From Gemmatimonadaceae bacterium (GTDB lineage: Bacteria; Gemmatimonadota; Gemmatimonadetes; Gemmatimonadales; Gemmatimonadaceae): 64,000 nucleotides of DNA. A program made the position numbers and the translations under genes. The stretch's first letter is position 1. Every line of letters starts with the position of its first letter. This document shows positions 34,019-42,093 of the stretch, in pieces. Below the pieces are notes generated by a model that saw nothing but the letters and a program-made list of their open reading frames with translations, had not been told where the DNA came from and did not search any database. The stretch is from the NCBI GenBank assembly GCA_040882285.1, contig JBBEBQ010000018.1, positions 124,001 to 188,000 on the forward strand. Direction: 5' to 3'.

Positions 34019-35488
34019 ATGGCAGACGACAAGAAGCTGACTCCGCGCGCGGAGGACTTTAGCGCGTGGTACAACGAGCTGGTACTGAAGGCGGAGCTGG
34101 CGGACTACGCGCCGGTGCGCGGCTGCATGATCATCAGGCCGGCGGGGTACGGCATCTGGGAGCGGATGCAGCGGCAGCTCGACGACATGTTCAAGGCCAC
34201 GGGCCACGTGAACGCGTACTTCCCGCTGTTCATTCCGGAGAGTTTTCTCAAGAAGGAAGAGCGGCACGTCAAGGGGTTCGCGCCGGAAGTCGCCGTCGTT
34301 ACGCACGGCGGCGGCAAGCAGCTCGACGAGCCGCTCGTCGTAAGGCCGACGTCGGAGACGATCATCTACGCGATGTTCGCCAAGTGGATCCAGAGCTATC
34401 GCGACCTCCCGCTGCTCATGAACCAGTGGGCCAACGTCGTACGCTGGGAGATGCGCACCCGTCTGTTCCTGCGCACGCTCGAATTCCTCTGGCAGGAGGG
34501 CCACACCGCCCACGCCACGCATGACGAAGCCGAGGAGGAAGCGCGGAGGATGCTCGGCGTGTACAGCGACTTCATGGAAGGGTGGATGGCGATGCCGGTG
34601 GTGACCGGCGTCAAGACCGACGCCGAGAAGTTCGCCGGCGCGCTGCGCACGTTCTCGTGCGAGGCGATGATGCAGGACAACCGCGCGCTGCAGGCGGGAA
34701 CGTCGCACAACCTCGGGCAGAACTTCGCCAAGGCGTTCGACGTGACGTTCCAGAGCGAAGGCGGAACCGTGGAGTACGTCTGGAACACGAGCTGGGGAGT
34801 GTCCACCCGGCTCGTCGGCGCACTGGTGATGACGCACGGCGACGACGTCGGGTTGCGCACGCCGCCGCTCTTGGCGCCGATCGAGATAGTGATCGTTCCG
34901 ATCTGGAAATCGGAGGACGACCGCGACCGCGTGTTCGAGGCGGCGAGCCGGCTTCGGACGTCCCTCGTGGAGTGGGAGCGGCGCGATCCGCACCGGCTGC
35001 GCGTGCACCTCGACGACCGCGAGGGTATGACGCCCGGCGCCAAGTACTACGAGTGGGAGCTGCGCGGCGTGCCGCTGCGCATCGAGCTGGGACCGCGCGA
35101 CCTGGACAAGAACCAGGCGGTCCTCGTCCGGCGCGACGACCGGAGCAAAAAGCCGGTCTCGCTCGACGCGATCGGCGAAGAAGCGGCGGAGCTGCTCGTG
35201 GCCATTCAGGACGCGATGCTCGAGGCCGCGCGCGACCGGCGCGAGAAGAACAGCCATCGCGGCAGGATCACGTACGACGAGTTCCGCGCGATAATGGAAG
35301 GTCCCGGCGGATTCGTGTACGCCGGCTGGTGCGGCTCGGGCGCTTGCGAGGCCAAGGTCAAGGAAGACACCAAGGCCACGATCCGCGTCCTTCCCGACGA
35401 AGAGTTCTGCTCCGCCGAGCCGCCGGCGACGTGCCTGGCCTGCGGCGCCGCCTCGCAATCCGAGGCACTTTGGGCGAGAGCGTACTGA
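34019..35488 (+). CDS. proS: Prolyl-tRNA synthetase, eukaryote/archaeal-like type
   Basis: 489 residues. It starts MADDKKLTPRAEDFSAWYNE and lacks the large editing insertion of the E. coli type. Class II motifs: motif 2 VVRWEMRTRLFLRTLEFLWQ, LVVRPTSETIIYAMFAKW, and HGDDVGLRTPP (motif 3). The C-terminal domain contains paired cysteines (CGSGACEAKVK, CLACGA), a zinc-like site typical of the eukaryote/archaeal-like ProRS-3 group. Five-base gap from hisS. The lysA start lies inside its last codons. Confidence 0.95.
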   Translation: MADDKKLTPRAEDFSAWYNELVLKAELADYAPVRGCMIIRPAGYGIWERMQRQLDDMFKATGHVNAYFPLFIPESFLKKEERHVKGFAPEVAVVTHGGGKQLDEPLVVRPTSETIIYAMFAKWIQSYRDLPLLMNQWANVVRWEMRTRLFLRTLEFLWQEGHTAHATHDEAEEEARRMLGVYSDFMEGWMAMPVVTGVKTDAEKFAGALRTFSCEAMMQDNRALQAGTSHNLGQNFAKAFDVTFQSEGGTVEYVWNTSWGVSTRLVGALVMTHGDDVGLRTPPLLAPIEIVIVPIWKSEDDRDRVFEAASRLRTSLVEWERRDPHRLRVHLDDREGMTPGAKYYEWELRGVPLRIELGPRDLDKNQAVLVRRDDRSKKPVSLDAIGEEAAELLVAIQDAMLEAARDRREKNSHRGRITYDEFRAIMEGPGGFVYAGWCGSGACEAKVKEDTKATIRVLPDEEFCSAEPPATCLACGAASQSEALWARAY

Positions 35489-36753
35489 CGGCCGGCTTCG
35501 GTCGTGTCGACGGAACGCTGCACTGCGACGGCGTGCCGCTCGACGCGTTGGCGGCGCGAGTGGGGACGCCGTCGTACGTCTACAGCGCGCAGAGCATCCG
35601 CGAGCAGTACGCGCGCCTGAGCGAAGCTTTCGCGGGCATACCCCACCGTTTGCACTACAGCGTGAAGGCCAACTCCAGTCTCGCGATCCTGGCGCTCCTG
35701 CGCGAGCTGGGCGCGGGCGTGGACATCGTCTCGGGCGGGGAGCTGTTTCGCGCGCTGCGTGCCGGCTACTCCGGGAGCGGGATCGTGTTCAGCGGAGTGG
35801 GGAAGACCGAAGCCGAGATCGAGGAGGCGCTGACCGCCGACGTCCTGCTGATCAACATCGAGTCGGAGGAGGAGCTGCGGCTGGTGGACGAGGTAGCGGG
35901 GAGGATGAAGGTGCGCGCGCGGATCGCGCTGCGCATCAATCCCGAGGTCACCGTTGACACGCCGCACCCGTACACGCGCACCGGCGAGAAGGGGATGAAG
36001 TTCGGCATCCCGCACGACGAGGCGGTGCGCGTCGCGTCGGTGGCGCTGGGGCTCGGGCACGTCCTGCTCGTCGGCATCGACATGCACGTCGGCTCGCAGA
36101 TCGCGCTGTTCGGTCCGTACGAGATGGGGCTGCAGCGGCTGCTCGCGCTGCTCGAGCAGATGCTGGCGGCGGGCGCGTCGGACATCCGGTACATCGACAT
36201 CGGCGGCGGGCTCGCAGTCACGTACGACACCGAACGGCCGATCGACGTCGCGCAGTTAGGCGCGCGCACTGCCGCCATGCTCGCGGGCAGCGGACTGGAG
36301 CTGATCGTGGAGCCGGGCCGGTTCATCGTCGGGAACGCCGGAGTGCTGCTGACGAAGGTCCTGTACCGGAAGCGCAGCGGCGGGAAGGAGTACGTCATCA
36401 TCGACGCGGGGATGAACGATCTCCTCCGCCCGTCCCACTACAACGCGTACCACCGGATCGAGCCGGTCACGCCGGTCGGCGGCCGGATCGTCGCCGACGT
36501 CGTCGGCCCGGTGTGCGAGAGCGGGGATTTCTTCGCGCTCAACCGCGAAATTGACGATGTTTCCGCTGGCGACATTCTCGCCGTGCACTCGGCGGGCGCG
36601 TACGGCTTCGTGATGGCGTCGCAGTACAACTCGCGGCCGAAAGCCGCGGAGGTGATGGTGGACGGAGACCGGTACGGCGTGGTGACGGAGCGGGAGAGCT
36701 ACGACGACCTGATCAGGGGCGAGCACGTGACCCCGCGCTGGAGCGCGCTGTGA
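35470..36753 (+). CDS. lysA: Diaminopimelate decarboxylase
   Basis: 427 residues from TTG 35470, which has GAGG four bases upstream. The alternative is a CTG at 35485 forming a CTGA overlap with the proS stop. The PLP lysine is in HYSVKANSSLAILALL (~residue 62), glycine loop YIDIGGGLAVTYDTE (~residue 245) and EPGRFIVGNAGVLLTKV complete the alanine-racemase-like barrel. The substrate-binding MNDLLRPSHYNAYHRI and CESGDFF follow. It decarboxylates meso-DAP to lysine. The stop overlaps the next gene's GTG. Confidence 0.94.
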   Translation: MGESVLTAGFGRVDGTLHCDGVPLDALAARVGTPSYVYSAQSIREQYARLSEAFAGIPHRLHYSVKANSSLAILALLRELGAGVDIVSGGELFRALRAGYSGSGIVFSGVGKTEAEIEEALTADVLLINIESEEELRLVDEVAGRMKVRARIALRINPEVTVDTPHPYTRTGEKGMKFGIPHDEAVRVASVALGLGHVLLVGIDMHVGSQIALFGPYEMGLQRLLALLEQMLAAGASDIRYIDIGGGLAVTYDTERPIDVAQLGARTAAMLAGSGLELIVEPGRFIVGNAGVLLTKVLYRKRSGGKEYVIIDAGMNDLLRPSHYNAYHRIEPVTPVGGRIVADVVGPVCESGDFFALNREIDDVSAGDILAVHSAGAYGFVMASQYNSRPKAAEVMVDGDRYGVVTERESYDDLIRGEHVTPRWSAL

Positions 36754-37250
36754 GAGTCGGGGTGCTGGCGGACACGCATGACCGCCTGCCGGCGATCGAG
36801 CAGCTCGTGGAGAGGCTCGTGGCCTCGGGCGTGAGCATGGTGATGCACGCCGGCGATTACTGCTCGGCGTTCTCGCTCGCTCCGTTCCGGCAGGCGAACA
36901 TGGCGGTGCTCGGCGTGTTCGGCCGCAACGACGGGGATCGCGAGGGTCTCAAGGCGTTCGCGGACCAGTCCATGGGGACCGAGCTGTACGAGTCGCCGCA
37001 CAGCTTCGAGGTCGGCGGCTACCGGATCATGCTCGTGCACGAGCTGGGCGAGATCAACCGCCGGTCCATTGAGGCCCACGAGTTCGTGCTGTACGGCGCG
37101 ACGCACCGGCAGGACACGCGCACGGTGGGCGAGACCCTGCTGCTGAACCCCGGTGAGGCGTGCGGCTGGCTGCACGGCGAGTGCACGGGCGCGATACTGG
37201 ATCTGGAGACGCGCGAGGTAGAGATCATCACGGTATCCGGTAACCAGTGA
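36750..37250 (+). CDS. YfcE/MJ0936-type metallophosphoesterase
   Basis: 166 residues, GTG start overlapping lysA. Metal-binding motifs of the calcineurin-like fold appear in order: GVLADTHDRL, MHAGDYC, GVFGRNDGD, LVHE and GATHRQD. The family hydrolyses phosphodiesters in vitro. Its cellular substrate is unknown. The final codons AAC CAG TGA run into a heptad repeat array, so the stop codon is supplied by the repeat. Confidence 0.88.
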   Translation: MRVGVLADTHDRLPAIEQLVERLVASGVSMVMHAGDYCSAFSLAPFRQANMAVLGVFGRNDGDREGLKAFADQSMGTELYESPHSFEVGGYRIMLVHELGEINRRSIEAHEFVLYGATHRQDTRTVGETLLLNPGEACGWLHGECTGAILDLETREVEIITVSGNQ

Positions 37251-37365
37251 TTAGTGATTGGTGATTGGTGTTTAGTAGGTGCGGACGAAACGCGGGGATA
37301 TGGCGTCCAGAAACGGCTACCAGTCACTAATCACTAATCACCAATCACCAATCACTAATCACTAG
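37246..37365 (+). repeat. Facing heptad arrays between phosphoesterase gene and guaA
   Basis: Left array 37246-37280 (AGTGATT AGTGATT GGTGATT GGTGTTT ...) faces right array 37321-37365 (CAGTCAC TAATCAC TAATCAC CAATCAC CAATCAC TAATCAC). This copy mainly uses GTGATTA/GTGATTG units, intermediate between the GTGACTA and GCTATTG types. The left arm contains the upstream gene's stop. The right arm ends four bases before the guaA TTG. Confidence 0.85.
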
Positions 37366-37369
37366 CCCT

Positions 37370-38911
37370 TTGCCCTCCCGCATCCTCATCCTCGATTTCG
37401 GCGCGCAGTACACGCAGCTCATTGCGCGTCGAGTGCGAGAGGCGCGAGTCTACTCCGAAATCCACCCGCCGACTCGCGATCTGACGTGGATCCGGGACTG
37501 GGCGCCTGACGGGATCATCCTGAGCGGCGGCCCCAGCTCGGTGTACGGCGAGGGCGCGCCGCTCATCGATAAGGCGCTGTTGGATGTCGCTCCAGTTCTC
37601 GGAATCTGTTACGGCATGCAGGTTATCGCGCACGTCTCCGGCGGAGAGGTGAAGCGGGGAGGAAAGCGCGAGTACGGTCGCGCGGAAATGACCGTGACCG
37701 ACGCGGACACGTTGTTCAGCGGCTTCGACGAAGGCGAGCCCGTCACCGTCTGGATGAGCCACGGCGACCACGTGGAGCAGCCGCCGCCGGAATTCACCGT
37801 GATCGCCACGAGTCGCTCGAACCCGGTGACGGCGTTCCGGCACCGGTCCAAGCCGATCTTCGGCGTGCAATTCCACCCCGAGGTCGCGCATACGCCGCGC
37901 GGCACCGAGATCATCTCCAACTTTCTTTTTGAGGCGTGCAAGGCCGAGCCCACCTGGACCGCCGGCGCGTTCATCGAGAGCGAGATAACGAAGATCCAGG
38001 AGCAGGCCGGATCGGCGCGAGTGATCTGCGGGCTGTCGGGCGGAGTCGACTCGTCCGTCGCCGCTGCGCTCGTCCACCGCGCAATCGGCGATCAGCTCAC
38101 CTGCATCTACGTGGATACGGGACTGATGCGGCTGCACGAGACCGAGCAGGTCGAGCGCACGTTTCGCCAGCACCTCGGTATCGAGCTGATCGTCATAGAC
38201 GCGGAGCAGCGGTTTCTCGACGCGCTCGCGGGAATCGAGGAGCCGGAGGAGAAGCGGCGCCGCATCGGGCACACGTTCATTGACGTGTTCGAGGACGCCG
38301 CGGCATCCATCGGCGACGCGCAGTTCCTGGTGCAGGGCACGCTGTACCCCGACGTGATCGAGTCGGTCTCGGCGAAGGGCGGACCGTCGGCGACGATCAA
38401 GACGCACCACAACGTCGGCGGCCTCAAGCCCGGGATGAAGTTCAAGTTGATAGAGCCGCTGCGCGAGCTGTTCAAGGACGAGGTGCGCAACGTCGGACGC
38501 GAGCTCGGGCTGCCCGAGGAGATGGTCGGCCGGCACCCGTTCCCGGGGCCGGGGCTGGCCATCCGGATCCTGAGCGATGTGGACCGCGCCAAGCTCGACA
38601 CGCTCCGTGCGGCCGACGCGATCTACCTGGAAGAGATTCGGTCAGCCGGACTGTACGACGAGATCTGGCAGGCGTTCGCGGTGCTGCTGCCGGTGCGGAG
38701 CGTAGGAGTGATGGGGGACGAGCGGACGTACGACAACGTGGTGGGCTTGCGGGCGGTGACGAGCACGGACGGGATGACGGCGGACTGGTTCCCGTTTCCT
38801 CCCGAGGTGCTCGGCCGCATCTCGAGCCGGATCATCAACGAAGTGGCTGGCGTCAATCGGGTGGTCTACGATGTGAGCTCCAAACCGCCCGCGACGATCG
38901 AGTGGGAATAG
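37370..38911 (+). CDS. guaA: GMP synthase (glutamine-hydrolysing)
   Basis: 513 residues. Glutamine amidotransferase domain: [18 protein letters not shown] at the N-terminus, nucleophile in GICYGMQ (~residue 82), His/Glu in [14 protein letters not shown]-pyrophosphatase domain: [17 protein letters not shown] (~residue 223). The C-terminal dimerisation part ends PPATIEWE. It converts XMP to GMP. The TTG at 37370 must be close to the true start because the domain begins at residue 4. No Shine-Dalgarno is visible since a heptad repeat array occupies the upstream bases. A perfect intrinsic terminator follows. Confidence 0.95.
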   Translation: MPSRILILDFGAQYTQLIARRVREARVYSEIHPPTRDLTWIRDWAPDGIILSGGPSSVYGEGAPLIDKALLDVAPVLGICYGMQVIAHVSGGEVKRGGKREYGRAEMTVTDADTLFSGFDEGEPVTVWMSHGDHVEQPPPEFTVIATSRSNPVTAFRHRSKPIFGVQFHPEVAHTPRGTEIISNFLFEACKAEPTWTAGAFIESEITKIQEQAGSARVICGLSGGVDSSVAAALVHRAIGDQLTCIYVDTGLMRLHETEQVERTFRQHLGIELIVIDAEQRFLDALAGIEEPEEKRRRIGHTFIDVFEDAAASIGDAQFLVQGTLYPDVIESVSAKGGPSATIKTHHNVGGLKPGMKFKLIEPLRELFKDEVRNVGRELGLPEEMVGRHPFPGPGLAIRILSDVDRAKLDTLRAADAIYLEEIRSAGLYDEIWQAFAVLLPVRSVGVMGDERTYDNVVGLRAVTSTDGMTADWFPFPPEVLGRISSRIINEVAGVNRVVYDVSSKPPATIEWE

Positions 38912-38967
38912 GGAAACTGGAATATGCGAAAAGCCGGAGACGCGTCTCGACTGTCTTCTTACCACAC

Positions 38968-39005
38968 AAAGAAGAGCCGAGAGCAAATGCTCTCGGCTCT
39001 TCTTT
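38968..39005 (+). terminator. Intrinsic terminator after guaA (bidirectional)
   Basis: A perfect 17-bp stem from AAAGAAGAGCCGAGAGC to its complement, around the loop AAAT, ending in TCTTT. The A-rich and T-rich ends make it usable in both directions, so it could also end a minus-strand transcript from the tRNA-like gene at 39158-39075. Confidence 0.9.
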
Positions 39006-39017
39006 GATGCTGGCGAA

Positions 39018-39129
39018 CCCCTGCGAAGGATTTAGAAGATAAGCGCCTTGTGATGCCGAGTCAAAGCTCGCCTGTACCCGGCACGGGAGTCGAAACCGTA
39101 CGGCCTCACGACCAGACCCTTCGCAGGGG
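39018..39129. repeat. 12-base inverted repeat involving the tRNA-like anticodon arm
   Basis: CCCCTGCGAAGG at 39018-39029 is the exact reverse complement of 39118-39129, which is the anticodon loop and part of its stem in the minus-strand tRNA-like gene. In a minus-strand transcript the downstream copy could pair with the whole anticodon loop. Confidence 0.8.
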
Positions 39130-39158
39130 CCCGCGTCTACCAATTCCGCCAGCCGGGC
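39075..39158 (-). tRNA. tRNA-Leu-like gene with anticodon GCG, possibly decayed
   Basis: 84 nucleotides without encoded CCA. The D-arm region (TGGCGGAATTGGTAGACGC) and a long variable arm (GGTC-GTGA-GGCC) are those of bacterial tRNA-Leu. The 7-base anticodon loop is CTGCGAA, giving anticodon GCG (at 39124-39122), which would read the arginine codon CGC. A leucine tRNA GAG would need only one base change. The acceptor stem pairs with a G-U at 1-72 and the T-stem has a T-C mismatch at the 53-61 position (GGTTTCGACTCCC instead of GGGTTCGACTCCC). It is either a degenerate tRNA or an unusual tRNA-like RNA. Confidence 0.6.
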
Positions 39159-39324
39159 ACCGCACCGCTCGCAAGAACGGCACTACGCACACGCTGCGAC
39201 GCGCACGCGGCGAACGGTTGATGTTACGCATATCCTGCCCGATGCCGGAACACGAATTAACGCGGGCCGCATCGCCATATGCCCGTAAACCTTTCAACCC
39301 CCACCGGCATCTTCATTGATAGGG

Positions 39325-39912
39325 ATGCCTTCGACCTCACTGGCTTGCCATGACGCCTACGTGTACCTGACGGCGAACGACAGTTCTGATCATAGCTCGG
39401 ACCTTGTCCAGCGCGCGCGCAGCGGCGAGCACGCCGCGTTCGAGGAGCTGTACCGCGCGCATTCGCCGCGGGTGTTCGCGCTGTGCGTCCGGCTGTCGGC
39501 CGGCGACCGGGTCGCCGCCACGGCGCTGCTGCAGGACGTGTTCATCGCCGCGTGGCGCGGGCTGCCGAGCTTTCGCGGGGACGCGCCCGTCACCTCGTGG
39601 CTGCACCGGTTGGCGGTCAACGCGATGCTGCAGAACGCGCGGTCGGACAAGCGCCGGTCCGCGCGCGTGCTGTTCATGGAGGATCCCGCGATATCCGGCG
39701 CGGAGAGCAGGGCCGACCGGCCGGACATAGCGATGGATCTCGAAGACGCGATCGCGCGGTTGCCGGCCGGCGCCCGAACGGCCTTTGTGTTGCACGACAT
39801 CGAAGGGTACCAGCACAACGAGATCGCCGAACAGCTGGGCGTGGTGGTCGGGACCGTGAAAGCGCAGGTGCACCGGGCTCGTGGACTTCTAATGAAGAGC
39901 TTGAATCGATGA
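39325..39912 (+). CDS. ECF RNA polymerase sigma factor
   Basis: 195 residues from ATG 39325 (an in-frame TTG lies at 39316 and a GTG at 39361). Region 2: AFEELYRAHSPRVFALCVRL ... DVFIAAWRGLPSFRGDAPVT. Region 4: ARLPAGARTAFVLHDIEGYQ with the helix-turn-helix EIAEQLGVVVGTVKAQVHRARG. This is a group 4 (RpoE-like) sigma factor of about the usual size. The next gene, overlapping by four bases, encodes a membrane-anchored protein in the anti-sigma position. Confidence 0.92.
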   Translation: MPSTSLACHDAYVYLTANDSSDHSSDLVQRARSGEHAAFEELYRAHSPRVFALCVRLSAGDRVAATALLQDVFIAAWRGLPSFRGDAPVTSWLHRLAVNAMLQNARSDKRRSARVLFMEDPAISGAESRADRPDIAMDLEDAIARLPAGARTAFVLHDIEGYQHNEIAEQLGVVVGTVKAQVHRARGLLMKSLNR

Positions 39913-40499
39913 CTGACGACATGCTGGACGAAGCGAGGCTACGCGAGCTGCGCGAGGCGACGGACCGGCTGCCGCGGGAAATGGATCCGCCGGCCGACGC
40001 CTGGGACGCGATCCGCGCGCAGATCGCGCGCGACGAGGCGAGCCCCCTGAACCCTCGCGCCGGGAAGCCAATTCATGTGTGGCAGCGCTCGCGCTTTCTC
40101 ATCGCGGCTTCGCTGCTGCTCGTAGTTGGGTCCTCCGCCATTACCTACGTAAGCACGAAAGGCACCGACCCCGGCCCTGTGCCCCTCTCCGCCCGCTCCG
40201 AGCGCAACGCGGCGGTTAGCACCGTGTCCGCGCTCACCCAATTCACCGGCAAGGAGAACGAGTATCTGCGGCGCGTGAACGGACTTGTCGCGATCATGGA
40301 GAGCGAACAAGTCCAGCTGGCTCCGGAAACGATCGTGAAGGTCAAGGAAAGCCTCGCCGTTATTGACGCCGCGATCCTGGAGGCGCGCGCGGCGCTCGCG
40401 CGCGATCCGGCGAACCGGGCGCTGATCGAGATGCTCGAGTCCACGTACGAGATGAAGCTCGATCTCCTCGAGCGCACCACCGAGATGGCGCGGAGCTAG
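39909..40499 (+). CDS. Putative membrane-anchored anti-sigma factor
   Basis: 196 residues. A ~60-residue acidic cytosolic N-terminus (ADAWDAIRAQIARDEAS) precedes one transmembrane helix (FLIAASLLLVVGSSAITYV, ~residues 57-75), and a helical, probably periplasmic domain follows (QVQLAPETIVKVKESLAVID...). No zinc-binding HxxxCxxC anti-sigma motif is seen. The assignment rests on topology and on the ATGA overlap with the ECF sigma gene. It would hold the sigma factor at the membrane until a signal arrives. RseP (15983-17164) is one possible processing protease, which is speculative. Confidence 0.65.
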   Translation: MTDDMLDEARLRELREATDRLPREMDPPADAWDAIRAQIARDEASPLNPRAGKPIHVWQRSRFLIAASLLLVVGSSAITYVSTKGTDPGPVPLSARSERNAAVSTVSALTQFTGKENEYLRRVNGLVAIMESEQVQLAPETIVKVKESLAVIDAAILEARAALARDPANRALIEMLESTYEMKLDLLERTTEMARS

Positions 40500-40501
40500 G
40501 G

Positions 40502-41389
40502 ATGCTCACTCGCGCACTGCTCGCGCTCGTCGCGCTGGCGCTCCCGTTCACGGCGGGCGCGCAGGCCAAGGTCAGCCGCTCCTTCCAGCTGAATGCCGAC
40601 GGAGCCGTTCGCCTGCACGCGCTCGTGGGCACCGTCACGGTGCGCGGCTGGGATCGCGACTCGGTCACGATCCGCGGCAACCTCGGCGCCGGCAACCGGC
40701 TGCTCGGCGGCGGCGGACGCACGGGCGTCAAGCTGTTCGTGGAAGCGGAGAACGACCGGCAGCCGGCCGCGAGCGCGCTCGAGATCATGGTGCCGACTCG
40801 CGCGAAGGTGTGGATCAAGACCGCCACCGCTGACGTGACCGTGTCCGGTGTCAACGGAAGTCTGGACCTGTACGTGATTGGCGGCACGATAGACGTCTCC
40901 GGGGATCCGGCGGACGTCAACGCTGAAGCGATCGACGGCAGCATCGTGATTCGCGGCTCGCCGGGGTGGGTGCGCGCGAAGAGCGCGAGCGGCTCGGTGA
41001 CGCTGCGCGGGACGAGCCGTGACGCCATGCTGTCGACGGTGAGCGGCCGCATCGTCGTGGACGGGAGCTCGACTCCGCGCGGCGTGTTCGAGCGGGCGCG
41101 ATTCGAATCCGTGACGGGCGACATCAGCTTTCAGGGCGGTCTCGAGCGCGGAGCCGACGTTCGCTTCGACACTCACGGCGGGGCTGTCGTGGTCACGCTC
41201 CCCCCGCGCGGCGCCGATCTCGAGGTGACCACCATTGCGGGCACGATTCGCAACGAGGCGACCCCCTCGCGGCCAACGGCCGGGCGGTATGGGAGAGGCG
41301 CTGAGCTGCGGAGCACGGTCGGCGATGGTGGCGCGGCGGTGTCGGTGCGAACGTTCAAAGGCGCGATCACCATCCGGCGCGCGAAGTAG
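40502..41389 (+). CDS. Secreted DUF4097-type beta-helix protein
   Basis: 295 residues with a signal peptide (LLALVALALPFTAGAQA). The mature part is a run of short repeated strands, for example VRLHALVGTVTVRGWDRDSV, KTATADVTVSGVNGSLDLYV, AIDGSIVIRGSPGWVRAKSA and SGSVTLRGTSRDAMLSTVSG. The spacing of about 20 residues is characteristic of DUF4097 putative adhesins, which form a beta-helix. It is exported, destination unknown. It follows the putative anti-sigma gene by two bases, so it is probably part of the sigma operon and may be its effector or a signal sensor. Confidence 0.8.
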   Translation: MLTRALLALVALALPFTAGAQAKVSRSFQLNADGAVRLHALVGTVTVRGWDRDSVTIRGNLGAGNRLLGGGGRTGVKLFVEAENDRQPAASALEIMVPTRAKVWIKTATADVTVSGVNGSLDLYVIGGTIDVSGDPADVNAEAIDGSIVIRGSPGWVRAKSASGSVTLRGTSRDAMLSTVSGRIVVDGSSTPRGVFERARFESVTGDISFQGGLERGADVRFDTHGGAVVVTLPPRGADLEVTTIAGTIRNEATPSRPTAGRYGRGAELRSTVGDGGAAVSVRTFKGAITIRRAK

Positions 41390-41453
41390 CGTTCCAACCC
41401 CGCTGCTGCGCGCGGCATCCTACGAGAGAAGACAACTCTCACAGGAGCCACGC

Positions 41454-41951
41454 ATGTTCGTCTCACCATTGAAGCGCGCGCTCGCAGTCGTGGTCCTATC
41501 CCTCGTCGCGGCCGGAGTCGCCGTCGCGGGCCCGCCGTGGATCGCGATCGAGTATCCTGTCAACCCGCACGATCCGCTCACGCGCGACGCGTTCATGACC
41601 GTGCGCACGTACCATCACGGCGACCAGGTCGGCCACGAGCTAATCGGTACCGCCGAGGGGCTCGTGGATGGGCAGCGGCGTTCGATGCGGCTGGACATTC
41701 GCCGGCTGCCGCAGGCCGGCGCGTACGCGGTACGGTGGCGCAAGCCGGCGGACGGGAACTGGGTGTTGGTCGTTTCCAGCCGGCAGGAAGGAAAGCACAT
41801 GGCGACCGCGGTGGTGTCCGTAGATAACTCAGGTCGCGTCGCGCGGGTCAGCGTGCCGTCGAGACCGATCGAGGGCGGGCGGTGGCAGGTGCCGCGCGCT
41901 GTCGCGGCCGCCGAAGTGAATGCGATACTGCGCGGGGAAGCGACACTATAG
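41454..41951 (+). CDS. Secreted hypothetical protein
   Basis: 165 residues with a signal peptide (MFVSPLKRALAVVVLSLVAA ... VAVAG). The ribosome site AGGAG lies eight bases before the ATG. The mature protein reads like a small beta-rich domain: TVRTYHHGDQVGHELIGTAE, QAGAYAVRWRKPADGNWVLV, and RWQVPRAVAAAEVNAIL. No cysteines or known catalytic motif. It follows the DUF4097 gene by 64 bases and may be cotranscribed with it. Family not recognised. Confidence 0.75.
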   Translation: MFVSPLKRALAVVVLSLVAAGVAVAGPPWIAIEYPVNPHDPLTRDAFMTVRTYHHGDQVGHELIGTAEGLVDGQRRSMRLDIRRLPQAGAYAVRWRKPADGNWVLVVSSRQEGKHMATAVVSVDNSGRVARVSVPSRPIEGGRWQVPRAVAAAEVNAILRGEATL

Positions 41952-41965
41952 CTGCGTCTGACGGG

Positions 41966-42064
41966 GGATCCAAGTTAGGAGTGTGACAGTAGGGAGTTGA
42001 GGCAGTCGGGAGTCACTCACTCCTTACTCACACCTCCGAACTGCCACACTCCGAACTTGGATCC
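41966..42064. repeat. Palindromic intergenic element bounded by GGATCCAAGTT
   Basis: GGATCCAAGTT (41966-41976) and AACTTGGATCC (42054-42064) bound a 99-base element. Its arms remain complementary inward (GGAGTGTGACAGT against ACTGCCACACTCC with one or two mismatches). It lies between convergent genes and could be a bidirectional terminator or a miniature inverted-repeat element. It is not made of the heptad units. Confidence 0.75.
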
Positions 42065-42093
42065 CTTTGCAGGCACATCGTGGCCGGAAGTCT

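Noticed and set aside
39316-39324. TTG start of the ECF sigma gene
   Set aside because: It adds three residues with no ribosome-site support. The ATG at 39325 is the simpler choice, although neither is well supported.
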